DNA of 64,000 nucleotides from Rhabditophanes sp. KR3021 (Eukaryota; Nematoda; Chromadorea; Rhabditida; Alloionematidae): positions 5,022,001 to 5,086,000 of the forward strand of contig CAUJLY010000001.1 in assembly GCA_963281155.1 (NCBI GenBank), given 5' to 3'. The notes below the pieces were generated by a model. The model was not told where the DNA came from and ran no database searches. It saw only the letters and a program-made list of their open reading frames with translations. The number at the start of each line of letters is the position of its first letter. The stretch's first letter is position 1. The position numbers and the translations under genes were made by a program. This document shows, one piece after another, positions 14,415-26,996 of the stretch.

Positions 14415-17400
14415 AGTCTGAAATTAATTTATCTTTTAATTGGGTGTCATTTCAGGATTATCTAATTAATTGTATATAGACAAAATTTAGTGTACGAAAT
14501 TGCAAGCAGTTATTTTCTTATAACAGTCACAATTTTAAATAGAATGAATTGTTAGTAAATTTTTATTAATATAAAACGATATTGAATGATTGGTTATCAG
14601 TGCAAAATTTTATATCACATCATCAATCCTTTTGAAGATGAATCATTAGCAAAAGAACCAAAGTTTGATTAATGAAAAGTTTTTAATTAATGGAACAGAC
14701 GAAAATAAGAAACTCTATTTTTTAGTTTTGTATTACTATTAATCGGAAATTGTTTTTTTCAATTTAACCAATTTTATATCAGAGTAGTAGTGTTCTAATT
14801 AGAATATACATTTTTCAAATACACCATCTAGGACTCAACAATAACTCTTTTTATGTGCACCATTTAATAAGATTCCTAAATCTAAAGTTGACTTGTAAAG
14901 TTTAAATATCGTATATTTTAAATAATCCATTCAACGTCGCATATTCAAAATAATTCCAAAGATGCTGTATTCATTTATATACTCATAGTCTGCAATTTTA
15001 TTAAGTTCAATGGTTTATAATTTATTACTATTTATTTAAATACAACATAATTGAAAAGATATACACCGATTAATTTAAATACTTATATGTATGATTGGCA
15101 TTTAATTATATTTTTTCAATCGCAATCTCGGCCAGATTCTCAGAATCACAACTATTACACACTTCATTTTTATAAGCATTGACTCATAATTGATAAGCAG
15201 ATGAATGTCTCGATTCTAAAGATAAAAACTTTTTTATAATCCACTACACTTTGCACACCTTTTTTAAAATGTAAAGCACAAATTGAGGATCCACCAACAA
15301 CTGAAGTCATTCAAACTGTGCTTTAAAACAAATTAATACATTTGTCTAAAAAGAACTTTACAAACAAATGATCCTGCTGTGTTAAGTAAATTAGTAACTC
15401 TATAGGTAGCTGCATTGTATGGGAATATAGCTTTTTAATTGGCAATATGTTCGAATATCAATTACAATTTATCGTTTGGCTATGTTTTTTAAATAAAGTA
15501 AATTAATATCTTAATAGATATCTCTTGAATATTTATTGCAAAGAAAACTAATGATCCCTTTATTCAAAAAAACGGATTTCTACATTTGAATAAAACAACG
15601 GATCTCTGTATTTGAACTAAATAATATATCACTTTTCAAAAAATAAGCGTAGGTGTTATGGGAAGAAGATAATTACTGAAACATCATTATTAACATCATA
15701 ATCAACTACATTTTATGACAAATTGCTACTTTCAACCAAATATTTTTTGACAATTTTTACCAACCACACATTAATTTTGATGGATAAACTTAATAATACC
15801 ACTGATCTACTCAAGAGTTGTTTAAATATCATATACTAGTGCCCAACTCACCACTAATAGAGAATTTAACCATTTATTTTACAACGATGTATTCAAAAAA
15901 GTATTTAACGATAGTGTGACTTTTTTGATTAATGTAAAAATAAGTTTATGCGTTTTAAGAAGTATAAGTATTTAATAAGTTATCTCTTTTATTAGGTTAT
16001 CAATCAACACTTTCTTCACCTGTATTATTTTGATTGATAATCCAAGGATTTGTGCCGACTTTAAACAAACTTTCAATACCACCTAGTAAAAACAAACTTT
16101 AAACCTTTGTTAAAGATTCCCGTACTTGTTATAAATGACCTGATCAACGTCCTCATTACTTTTAATCAACTTCCGACAAAAGTCTCTTTTGTACATTATT
16201 TTTATGTACCGACGTTATGTATTTAATAAGTCCCTTAAAACAAACTTTGCCCGATTCCATCCCATACAATTAACTCTATTTCCAATCAACCATAAATTAT
16301 TGTGCCAATCTAAGTAAGACATTACTCTAAATTTAAATTCAACTTATTATTTTACTGTAAGATTTTCTTTTTTTGTCTCATTAAACTTCTACTCAAACAA
16401 AATAATCCAAATCCTAGTTGATCCTTCTATTCTCTCAATGCCAAATCTGAAACATAAACAACTCTCTTTATTAGGAATATAGTTGCTTATTTACAGCTGA
16501 ACGACATTTCTTTATTTAGAATAACATCAAATTTAGTATGTGTACATTAGCTAAATCATAAAAACCTTTGTCATATGGAAAGGCAAACCCTGCTCTTTCC
16601 AGTATCAAATATATTAGATACATTATTTTAGGTGCATTTCCACATGTGGACAATTTTATTAGCCGACAAAGATTCACCTATCGTAAAATGAATAAACACA
16701 TAAAAAGTTCGACTTTAATAAATAAATACAGGCATTTATTAGTTTACTCTCCAAAGTCCTGTACCCATTCTTAGATGCAACAACTAAATTACCATTAACC
16801 TTGCATGCCTTTTATGAGCAATTTGCACTTTACATTTAAAGTGTTGTTATAATTTAGTTACAATGTTCCTATTGTTTTTATTATTTTCATATTCTCTCAT
16901 CAACTTGATTGTGTATGAGTAATTTTTATTCAAAAGATGATAAACTACATATTTACACCAATCTACTATTTACTAACTTATTGTCAAACGTTGGCCTTTA
17001 TAATAACGTATGGGATGATAATGAATCTGTTGTATTTACTTATGATTTCTTTGCTTTACAACAAATACAAGGGATGTTATTGAAAGGTGTTGATAACCAT
17101 AATTTATGGCATTCATCTTTTTATTGTCTTTATTTAGGATGTCCATATAACGTAATTTTATTGCCCATCTCTATAAAAGATTGCCATATTTGTAGCTATT
17201 GAGTCCGTTTACTTAAATACGCAGTTATTATAAACTTTTGTTTGAAAGCAGTATTTGTTAAGTCCATTCGACTCCTCCTTTCCAAAATGTCACTAATATA
17301 CATATTCAAATCTGCAACTAACTATATTTATGCTCATGTTGTGATACATCATTTTATATTTCACCATTATTATACAATATCACTATCATGTTATTTTAAT

Positions 17401-17655
17401 TTATAGGTAAAATATATATTTACTCGAAGTTATATCTAAAATATTTATACTTTAATGGAGTAGCTTTGCATCAATCTTACTTTAAACGGTGCCTTGCCAT
17501 AATAAATAGATTGCCCATTGTCGGATATTTATAAAAAACGATTTCTATCAATTGACATCGCATAGGACAGCATATATTTATTTGAAAGTTGTTTTATTTA
17601 AAAGTTATTTGAACTAATATTTTTTCAGTTTGTCTGGGCATTGTATTGTACTAAA
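14415..17655. other. 3.2 kb gene-poor region; weak receptor-like fragment
   Basis: No complete gene was found. At 16863 a short frame reads MFLLFLLFSYSLINLIVYE and stops. In the next frame (16909-17202) comes LFTNLLSNVGLYNNVWDDNE followed by SVVFTYDFFALQQIQGM. That resembles the N-terminus of a Cys-loop receptor ectodomain, but no intron of credible length joins the two frames. It may be a decayed exon. The rest is AT-rich, with no ncRNA or repeat I can support. Confidence 0.3.
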
Positions 17656-20600
17656 ATGAGAAACCCAATTTGCAATATTTGCTCTATTTTAATTATATTC
17701 GCCTTCTTATCGTTGGAAAGCAGTTGTTCTCTTTTGGATTCGAATGATCTAATCTCAGCTAGATGTCAGGCAAAATGTTATAGGAATTTTGAATTGAGAT
17801 TTAACGTAAGTAATGTATCAAATAAAAACTTAAGATGCGGGAGATGCTTTTGATTAATGCATTCATTGTTAAGGGTGTTATGAAAGTGCATGACATTAAA
17901 AAATATTTATAAGATTAGTTGCGCATAATTGTATCACTCAACTTTTTCAAATAAACCGCAATCGCACCTTAACAAAGGTTACGTAAGGTTAATCCATCTT
18001 AATATGCGTATTATGCCAATCTACGTTAGCTTTGAAATATTATGGGAATGGGCTTAGAATAAAATTAGTAATAAGACGATTAAGTGGTATTATTTGGTAA
18101 GAGTTATTACTTTATTTATTCAATGGTGCACAGGTGAACAATTATGTAAATCAGTTTACCACCGTGGCGCCACTCATATGATTACATAGATTCATATAAT
18201 AAATATAGATATAATAAATGTAGATATAAATAAATATTGTATTGCAAATACATTTATAAGTTACGTTTGAAGAAAGTATTTGAAAAGCTGTGTTATTATT
18301 TATAATGAGTACCGAATATGTAGATATCGTTTGTTGTTACGGACTACATACTTCCAATTAAACAATAATATGATAATTTTGATTTACGTCAAGTTGATTA
18401 CTGATACTGTTTCATTTTATAGTACCACTTTAGTGTTGCGGAGTTCAAGTATGATGAGTTTTAGGAAGTGATTGAATAAATAGTGAGTACTTTGAAATAG
18501 TCAATAAAAAGTTGACAATCTGTTCATCTCAAAAAACAGCTTTTCTTTGTGACAATTTAAGAAGTGTCAAATATGGAGGCTTAGTAAATAATGTCCATAT
18601 GTTCATTATTATTCATAAAAATGTCGGTATCTTAAATAGGTTCATTCTTAATTAATACATCTCATTGTTGACAGTTTAAAATACTACCGCACGAAAGATC
18701 CATAATTAATTGAATTTATAACGTCAGCAGGCATTCGATCACTAACCACACTAATTCGTCATGAATAGATCATGTTTAAAAGCTTTCCTCGCCACATAGA
18801 TAATGGATTATAAACAATTTGATTAATTATTTTTTTAAATAACTTGGATAAATTAATCAACAAATGAGAAAATTAATTATGACTTTACCAGGTAGTTTCC
18901 CATATTACGCATCTAAATAGCAATTTGTTAATAATAAGCAGGTAGATGAAACATCTGCCACTTCTTTATATTAAAAGTTCGCACATTAATAAGCTCTTTT
19001 TGATATCTGAGATTGTATTAAATATATTTAGTATTGACTGTTGGAAGGTCAAATTTAATGCATATGATATCTGTAATATATTCACATTGAACTTTTCCAC
19101 ACATTTTGTGATGATCGCATTAAAAAATATTATGTGCCAAATTATGCAATAACCATTTAAGCTTGATATTTGCGCAATACGTTTGCAGTCAGATTTATAT
19201 AAAAAAGGCTGCGATTGAGTAACATGGCTTTCGAAATACATGCAGTGCAATTAGATGATAATCTCTTCTTTACGTTTTCATAATAAAAATGCACTTACCA
19301 TAAAATAATGGAAAACGTTAAAATAATAGAAAGTGGTTAAGCTAAGTATTTTTTACATTGTTTTCTTGAAACATAAAATTGCCACTTGTTCGGATGCAAA
19401 CAAAGCATACAGGAATATATATTTATTTACAAGTGACTTTGTATAGTATGAATTGAAAGATGCCAATTTTAAGTTTTGTAACAAAGAAGGCATTGTTAAG
19501 GATGAAATATGTGTATGCATATTATTGCGTAATCAAATATAACACAATTGCATCAGTAATTTATATTTGCAATTGCATTGGTTCTTATTTTATTTACTTA
19601 CTTTTTAGAATGACGTTCAAATGATGAAGAAATTGAAGCACAATATTGTCAACGAATGTTCTGAAGATTTCAAATGCAAAAGCGTAAGTTTACTAAATAT
19701 ATTACAAGCTCTGAAGATATCATTTAATCAAAAGATCCACTTGGAAATTGGTGCATCTAGTAAATTTATTGAAAAGTTGTTAGACTTGGTAATTAGTTGT
19801 GAGATTTAATTAAATTTGTTAGATTAATGAATCACTTTGTAAGTAATAATGCCCCTTTTCCGGTTGATAAAAGTGTGTTCTCAAGTGTGCTCTCTATCAA
19901 CTTGGCTGGCCCAATCTTTAATATACATATTTATTATTATAAACACAAGTCTAATAAATTGCCAATCTCACACATAACAATCCCAATAAAATGTAAATAT
20001 AGTAAAGATACAACAAAACATAATTTGACTATTACGAGTATGTACACTTGATTCATTTGCTTAATTCGGCCAAAGGAACAATGAGTAGAATTAGAAAGAT
20101 TAGAGAGATTAAAAGATTTTTTAAATAAATAAAAGTTTACATAAGTAAATATTTGGTATTATGTATTAATATTTTAGTGTATGATGCCGTGCAAAGAAAC
20201 ATACGAAGATGAAAATGATTGTATCTTGAAAACATGTTCAAATGCATTTGACACGACGTCTTGCAATGAAAGCTGCCAATTTTTGGTGGACTCAACGAAT
20301 ACCAAACCTGGAAGCTGCCCGATTGACAAGAAAAGCCAGATTTTATCTGAATGTAAAGCATCTTGCTCGAAGGATAGTGATTGTGAAAATATTCAGAAAT
20401 GTTGTACCATTGGTTGCAGTAGAATTTGCAAGAAACCAAAAATGAAGGATGCCAGACTACTGCCAATTCCCAATAATATTGTTGTTGTTGAAAGAAAACG
20501 CAAGCGATCAGCCGTTGTACGATGGGTAATGAAAGGGTTGACAAGGAACCACACAAACACAAACAGCAACATTTATGTAATTCAGTGGAAATGGGGCCTT

Positions 20601-21971
20601 GAAGACAAAGAAAGTAAGATGACACAATGGCAAACAGTAACTATGAAAAACAAGAATTATGCTATCTTGAAGCACGTACTGTCAGCTGGCAGATACTACA
20701 TATTCAGAGTAGGCGCAGTAAGTGAATTGGGCTCGTTGGGATATTCAAATTGTTCGAATGCATTTAAACTATCGAAAGAAGCTAAAGCACCAAGTGGACC
20801 AACCAATGTTACTGCCCAAGTATCAGACTACGATAAATACAGCTATGAATGGAGTTATAAAGTGACGTGGATTCCTCCCCATTCTGATTTACCCGTCAAA
20901 GAATATCATTTGAGTTACTGGGAGTCTGATGTGGTTACTCCGGACATGATGAGAAGTGACCAGCAGAAAAGATCTTTAACAGATACGGATGGGAGTGATG
21001 AGATGAAGTTAGAAGAGCGCAATAAAGTGACAATAATAATTCCGAATTTTTCAACAAAAGCAGAAATAAGTAAATTAAAGTGCGACAAGAATTACATAAT
21101 TGAGATTTATGGAACATCTGAGTCAAGTGAAGGTTTATTGAAGGGAGATGTTAGTACGATTTTGATCAAAACGAATAAGGATGAACGTGAAAGAGAGGCA
21201 TTTAGTTATGTGCCGCATCATATTCCCGTAACGATTAGTAATAATCAAATAGTTAAATCCTTCAAAGCTGAGATTGGAAGTCCGTATTTTGAGGTGGGAA
21301 GTTTGCACACATCAATATCTTGGGAAGATCACCCATTATGCTCTCCAGTTAAAAGGTCTTTTTTGGTTAAAGTTAGTAGTATTAGTTGTGAAAGTGAAAT
21401 GATAAAGCTAACAACCTCAGATTGCTCAATATCCGTCGGAGATTTAAAATTTGATTGTGAGTATGAGGTAGAAGTAAGAGAGCAAAGGATGCTGAAGAAC
21501 GTATTGAAAAATACTTTCTATACGTATTCCTGCAATGAAGTAAATGGCATGACAGATGAAATGTGTGAAAGTTATGAAAAGAATGGAATTGTTTGTTTGC
21601 AAAAATCTTCAAATAGCATGTCTTGTTCATGGGGGATCAGCAAAATGAGAACAAGTTCCGAAACATTAGTCGGGTACAGAATTAATTTGAGTTCTCGTAA
21701 TGCACCATCAAATTTGTCAATTTTGCCACCAAGTCAAAGAAGTATAATTTTCAAGGATTTAAGTAATAAAACTGCTTATTTGTTAAAAATCCAATGTGTC
21801 ACTAGCCAAGGACTGGGGGAAGAAATGGAGAGTGTGTTCCAAACAAATGATTACGTAGATGATTCTTCAGATACTGTACCGATCTTGGAGTTGCCACTAT
21901 CATCTTCTTCATCATTGGCAAGCAGATGCTCAACGTTTGCATTAATAATATCATTAATGTCAATTCTCTAA
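17656..21971 (+). CDS. kal-1: Anosmin/KAL-1-like protein: Cys-rich, WAP, fibronectin III repeats, GPI-like tail; 672 aa
   Basis: Three exons: 17656-17805, 19609-19683, 20178-21971, all phase 0. The first intron is 1.8 kb, very large for this window. Order: signal peptide (MRNPICNICSILIIFAFLSL), Cys-rich N-terminal domain (RCQAKCYRNF...CSEDFKCKSCMMPCKETY), then a WAP whey-acidic domain around residues 122-163 with the four-disulphide pattern ...SCP...C...C..D.DC....KCC..GC...C. At least three and probably four fibronectin III modules follow (for example GPTNVTAQV...YEWSYKVTWIPP). This architecture is that of anosmin-1/KAL-1, an extracellular heparan-sulphate-binding neuronal guidance factor. 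The last ~20 residues (ASRCSTFALIISLMSIL preceded by SSSSSL) form a GPI-attachment-like hydrophobic tail. Intron 1 shows only chance frames. Confidence 0.82.
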
Positions 21972-22082
21972 AGAAATTAGTTACCAAATTGGTGAAATAC
22001 GTGTATCTTTAAAATTGTCCATTTTTTGTATATAAAATATAGTTTATTTATTCTTTGCTTTAATTAAATTATTATTATCAAA

Positions 22083-22878
22083 TCAATCAAAAACGAAAAT
22101 AGGTGGAGGCAAAGTTGTCGTGGTAATTGCTCCAACAACTGTAGTAGTAGAACCTCCAATAACAGTAGTTGTTCCTGATATGGTGGTAGTACTTCCAAGT
22201 GGTGGTAAAAGCGTTGTTGTCGAATTATTAGGTCCATTATCCTTACATGGATCTTCTTTTCTTCCTCCAAAACGTTCGCAATAGCCATTCGGCAGAACAT
22301 AATCAAGTTCACGTCTAATAGATCTGGTCGTGCGATTCAAGATATCATAAGTTTGTCTTTCAATTTGAGCCTCCGTCAAATCTTTGTTGTTTACAACAAG
22401 AATAATTCTGTCAAATACTGCTTTGGCAGCTGGAGTCAAATTATTAGATGCGGCAATGAGTTTAGCTTGATATTCAGCGTCTTTTTTAGACATAAAGTTT
22501 TTGTAATTCCCAAAAGCGGTCTATAAACTATGACTATGTAAAATATTGTGATTTCCTTACCTTGACTCCCGCGCTTTCATTACCAATCAATGCTTCAATT
22601 TGAGTACTTTTTTGGCCCTGAGTTAATGATCTGTTATTAACAATAAACTTGTAGGATCTTTTAGTAGCATCCGAGGCAAAGTCCAAGAAGCATGGAAGTC
22701 TAGGTGAATGTCTTCTGTCTTCTTCACTTGAATCTCTTCCTCTTCCATTCGTTCTAAATTCTTCACTAGAACTATCACGACCATTTCCAACACCTGATCC
22801 GGAGTTGTTGGATTGACGTAGATGGCAGTCAGCAATTGCAATTAAAACCACTACAAGTATAACCACTTTAGAGCACAT
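22083..22878 (-). CDS. SXP/RAL-2 (DUF148) secreted protein with Thr/Val-rich tail, 251 aa
   Basis: Two exons, 22561-22878 and 22083-22520, separated by a 40-nt phase-0 intron (AAG|gtaagg...ttatag|ACC). ATG 22878 gives the signal peptide MCSKVVILVVVLIAIADC. After a Ser/Gly/Arg spacer (GRGRDSSEEDRRHSP) comes the helical DUF148 domain: CFLDFASDATKRSYKFIVNN, RSLTQGQKSTQIEAL, AKLIAASNNLTPAAKAVFDR, KDLTEAQIERQTYDILN. The last ~45 residues are Thr-rich (STTTISGTTTVIGGSTTTVV), a likely O-glycosylated or sticky tail. A TATATAA box lies ~42 nt upstream of the ATG (plus-strand 22920-22926). It sits in tandem with a second family member 0.4 kb upstream on the same strand. Confidence 0.78.
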
Positions 22879-22919
22879 TTTTTGAATGAAATTATAATTA
22901 TAATTCAAAACTATCATCC

Positions 22920-22926
22920 TTATATA
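22920..22926 (-). promoter_or_regulatory. TATA box of the SXP/RAL-2 gene
   Basis: TATATAA on the minus strand, 42-48 nt upstream of the ATG at 22878. Confidence 0.45.
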
Positions 22927-23291
22927 CTCGAAGATAACAGTGTACAAACTATATCTACGACAACATTGTATTTGCCTTTGTCACATTTTATATTTCAATA
23001 TTTTATCAGCTTCAATTTGAGGGCAGTTAAATAAACGCAAGAAAATGTGTATTAAATGGTGTTTGTTATAAAAAATATTACTGGCCTTATGATCCCAGAT
23101 TGAAAAATCCTTTATAAATACGGAGGTGTATTCGTATGAAATGACAAAACACTTGTCAAAATATAACTATTTATATTTCCAAAAAATGCAAAGTACATTC
23201 CGTGATATTTGAATTATCAATTTTATTGGTATAGTTATTCATAGAAAAGAATGACACTGTGTATCAGAATTAAACTATATATTAAGTTTGT

Positions 23292-23902
23292 TTAAAATTC
23301 ATATATAATTCCGTATGTTCCAAACTCGATAATTAGCCCAGAAGTCCCAATCAAACTTAAAGATCCTACATCTTTAAAATGGTTATCTTCAAAATAAAGA
23401 AATGCTTTCAAATCTTTAATAATATTTTCGTCATAAATTTCACTAACAATGCCATGTACTTGTAAACGTATTTCATCTCTGGATAATTCCATATTCTGAG
23501 CAATATTCATAATATTGTTAAAAATGGGAATTGTCTCTGCATTGAAAGATGACGACAAATTTATTATTTTATTTTTTGTTTCAACACCTAAGTTGTGGTG
23601 TCTGTTCTTGATTTTTTCATACAAAGCCTAAAAATGTACTTGTTAAAAAATAATAGCTACAAATAACATGTAAGTTTTACCTTTGTAGTATCCCTCTCTT
23701 TACTAAAAATTAAATCAATTTCAGTAGCAATTGTTTTTTCAGGAATGGAAGTGTTCACCATTATTTTTTCAAGTTTTTTCAAGCTTTCTGCTGATACCTC
23801 CTTCATAAAAGGAGCTAATACTTTCTCCGCAATATCTTCATCTCCATATATATGTGAACAATGTAATATCAAGAATAAAATGCAAATATTTTTAAAACTC
23901 AT
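23292..23902 (-). CDS. SXP/RAL-2 (DUF148)-like secreted protein, 185 aa
   Basis: Two exons, 23681-23902 and 23292-23627, with a 53-nt phase-0 intron (AAG|gtaaaa...ttttag|GCT). The intron sits at the same place in the domain as in the other two family members. ATG 23902 starts the signal peptide MSFKNICILFLILHCSHIYG. The following helices (LAPFMKEVSAESLKKLEKIM, ATEIDLIFSKERDTTKALYEK, NNIMNIAQNMELSRDEIRLQ) keep the spacing of DUF148, including two 'amphipathic helix then S/T-x-x-x-I/E' turns, but sequence identity to its neighbour is low. It lacks the low-complexity spacer and Thr-rich tail. Likely an older tandem duplicate. Confidence 0.65.
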
Positions 23903-24670
23903 CACTAGTTTTTACGTTAAAATGTAATACGTCAGTAAATAAATTAAATATATTTCTCTGTATCTAATTACCAGGGTATTTTTTTATATTTCTAGATTGT
24001 TAACAGTTCAATTCATTTTATTGCAATGTTTTAGTTCATATGGTATATTCATCCAAGTAAAAATATCAATTTTATCTGTATGAAGACACATCATATTTAC
24101 CACAGCATCAAATATTTAAATGCACCTAATAAATAATTAGGCGTCATAGATAATATGGACGGTTTATATTGAATATTTGTATGTACTTTGCATATCAATT
24201 AAAGGAACAATAAATGCCAAGCGCAATTTAAATTCTTGATGGATAAAACAATGGATAATAAATAATTCATTTATGTTTAGCTTTATATAAATAGTGGGCA
24301 TTTTATGTTTATTTCTGGCCAATATATTTATTTACATAAATAAATGCACACACGACGTTGATCTATAGTAGTTAAGTAATCTTGCACTATCGTTATTGCA
24401 GTATCATTATAGCATTATATTTATGTATATTAGTAAAAAATCTATACATTAGTTACTTTATGAGTGTGAAACAATTATGCCAGATCTAAATACCTATATA
24501 TTCATGTATTGATTTATTATCATCAATTTGCCCTCAACAAAATCATCATTCTTATATTTTGTCATTCAATCTAAAACGCACAGCTTATGTTTTGCTTGGA
24601 TATATTCCAATTGGTATTAACATCATTTTGTTCTTTATTAATACTGCAATCAAATTTTGCCATCAAATAA
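23903..24670. other. Intergenic, divergent promoter region
   Basis: 770 AT-rich bases between the minus-strand SXP/RAL-2 gene and the plus-strand BTB-like gene. Both start codons face outward, so it should hold two promoters. No other feature seen. Confidence 0.45.
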
Positions 24671-25351
24671 ATGGATCTAGTAAAAGTACTATTCTATTAC
24701 AATGGATCAACGAATGAAAAAGTGGCTCTGAATGTGCCAGAAGATCCTGACCAAGATGTAGTTTATGGGTATGAATGTTATATTTTATATGCATCAAAGA
24801 CATCTGTATTAAACGATGAACGGTATTTCATCGAACTAACATCATCATCTGGCGAGCCTAAAACTTTTAGTACGGCAATACTACAATTCAGCTCAACATT
24901 TTTTTTTAACTTTATTTCGACACACTTCAAAGAGGACGCAAAAAATTCACTTGATATAACTCCATACAATACCGACATAATCTCCGGCATCGTCGATTTT
25001 TTCCATGGAAAGCCTTTCTACCTTACGAAAGAAAATGTATTTAATTATTTAGCGTATTCACGACTCCTGTCATTTCAAGAAGCTCTTCGAAGAACTATAA
25101 TGTTTTATTTATCAACATTTTGGATTGAAGTTACTATGTTCAATGAAGAATTCATGAAATTAAGTGCCGAAACATTTATGATTATTGTAAATGATGAATT
25201 TTTTAAGATAAAAAACAGAGAGGTCTTTGTTAAAGTTCTTATTATTTTTATAGGTACGGATAAAGTAAAGCTGCACAACCCCCACATTGATCACCTATTA
25301 AACAATTTGAACAAATGGTTGGACTCAAAAATGCTTTGTGTTCCACATTAA
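24671..25351 (+). CDS. BTB/POZ-like single-exon protein, 226 aa
   Basis: Uninterrupted frame from ATG 24671. The middle region resembles a BTB fold followed by the start of a BACK-like helix bundle: SSTFFFNFISTHFKEDAKNS, LDITPYNTDIISGIVDFFHG, KPFYLTKENVFNYLAYSRLL, SFQEALRRTIMFYLSTFW. These correspond to the BTB elements S..F...F....E......L.D......I..ll.f.Y.......l...Nv..ll..a..L. The N-terminal ~75 residues (MDLVKVLFYYNGSTNEKVAL...) are unassigned and might be a diverged MATH-like part. BTB proteins are often Cul3 adaptors, but here that is inference. The absence of introns is notable next to intron-rich neighbours. Confidence 0.5.
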   Translation: MDLVKVLFYYNGSTNEKVALNVPEDPDQDVVYGYECYILYASKTSVLNDERYFIELTSSSGEPKTFSTAILQFSSTFFFNFISTHFKEDAKNSLDITPYNTDIISGIVDFFHGKPFYLTKENVFNYLAYSRLLSFQEALRRTIMFYLSTFWIEVTMFNEEFMKLSAETFMIIVNDEFFKIKNREVFVKVLIIFIGTDKVKLHNPHIDHLLNNLNKWLDSKMLCVPH

Positions 25352-25477
25352 GGACTTTGTAATATTTCAATTTATAAATACAAACAAAAATACATTCTTT
25401 CTCATCCCGAATAAATTTTTTATACCAAAAATTGTGTTTATTTTCATACTAATCGTCTTTAATTATGCAAAAATTTA

Positions 25478-25550
25478 CGAATCTGGCAGGATTCGAACCT
25501 ACAATCTTCGGTTCCGTAGACCGACGCGTTATCCATTGCGCCACAGATCC
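25478..25550 (-). tRNA. tRNA-Arg (anticodon ACG)
   Basis: The minus strand folds into a complete 73-nt cloverleaf without intron. The acceptor GGATCTG pairs with CAGATTC, and the anticodon stem TCGGT/ACCGA closes the loop CTACGGA, giving anticodon ACG at positions 34-36 (reads CGU/CGC/CGA after A-to-I editing). The T arm contains GGTTCGAATCC, which is also the B box. The A box is TGGCGCAATGG. A TTTTT terminator for RNA polymerase III follows within ten bases. Confidence 0.95.
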
Positions 25551-25610
25551 TTATTCCAAAAGGTAATTTTAAGTTTTTTATATGTACACATGTGATTAAA
25601 ATTTATATTT

Positions 25611-26872
25611 TTAAAAATGTATTTCAACTGTATCATCGACCGATGACTGTAAAGGGCAGTAGGGGCATTTTACCATAGGCTGTCTTGCAATATGTTCTAA
25701 TTTATCCAATGCGTTCTTACATACAACATGTCCACACAATAATCTTACGGGAGGATTTGATTCAGTAGACATAACTTTTAGAATCGGACACATAAAACTT
25801 GAGTGAGTTGGATTTTCAATGCCCATGGTTTCAATAGGTAGTTCATCGGAATCAAAAATATGGTTTCTAGAAGTCATAATTTGTTTGAGTCCAATTAATT
25901 TGGGAGCGGATTTTGAGCCAGCTGTTAAACTATAAATTTATATTAATTAGTATAACTAAACTTCCTTACATCTCTTTGAGCGGATTATAATGTTTGATAA
26001 AAGCAGTAATAAAGTTATTTTTCAAAATAATCCAATTATCGTTTAGGAAAAACTCTTTATATGGAAATTTGTCAGGATACGAACCTATTGTTCCCATTAG
26101 GTGATGTAACTTTTCATTTTTTTTAATGCAATACAAATGACCCATTGTTTGAGTAAAAGCGATCGCTTCTGCCTTACTACCTTCTTGCAATAACTTGATG
26201 ACGTTTTGGATGTGTAAATCTCTCAATAAACGCTTGTCTTCAGGTGTATTAGTGGAAACCCATTCAATCAGTGGAAGTACCTATGATACAAACAATTATC
26301 AATAAATTATAGTTGGATGCATTTATTTCTTACATTTTTTGCCTTCAAGGCTTCAATGTAGGGAGTGATTTGGATATAATCCGCCGCTCTTGGTATGTCT
26401 GATCCTTTCAACTCCACTTCCTATAAAACAATAAGACAATAAGGTTGTTATTTTCAAGTAAACATACGTCTTCGAAAATTTGTGCTGCATCAATGTAACC
26501 GCTATTTAGCATAAATAAATGGATAAGCCTATTTTTCTCATTTTCAAATTCTGTCGAACATGTTAAATTTTGCTGATTTTTAATAACATCTGTCGTATCG
26601 ACATTAAAACGCTTGTCTATTTCCTTACCCAGTTTAGAAATAGTACCATGGATAGATTTATGATTATCTGAAACTTGAGTATAGAATGTTTTTACATTCT
26701 CCAAATATTGGTTAATTTCATCCCAGTTATCAGGTTTCTCCGCATTCTCCTCATTTACAACTATTTGCGGCATTTGTTCAGCAAGTAAGTTACTTTCTTG
26801 ATCAAAACCAGCTTTAAGTGTTTCATACAAAGTGTCAAGCTTGCCAAGCAAACTTAAATTATTTTCGTCCAT
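25611..26872 (-). CDS. RMND5: RMND5/Gid2-like subunit of the CTLH E3 ubiquitin ligase, 373 aa
   Basis: Four exons: 26468-26872, 26334-26420, 25970-26280, 25611-25929. N-terminal coiled-coil region, then a LisH-like helix (NRLIHLFMLNSGYIDAAQIF), then CTLH (LRDLHIQNVIKLLQEGSKAE and on), then a C-terminal degenerate RING: MCPILKVMSTESNPPVRLLCGHVV...KCPYCPLQ. Human RMND5A has [21 protein letters not shown]...KCPYCP in the same place. The NPP(V/M)(R/K)L(L/V)CGH signature is specific to Gid2/RMND5. It works with MAEA/Gid9 in the CTLH/GID ubiquitin ligase. Length is close to the human protein (391 aa). In the RING the residue after HVV is Cys (CGHVVC). Confidence 0.92.
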
Positions 26873-26996
26873 ATTTATTTTCTTAAGAATAATTAATTTA
26901 TTAATAAAAAGTTATATTTATCCAAATAAAGAAATACAAGCGATATTATTTTTGTACAAGTATTAGGTTAGTAGATAATTTTGAATCATTTGATTG

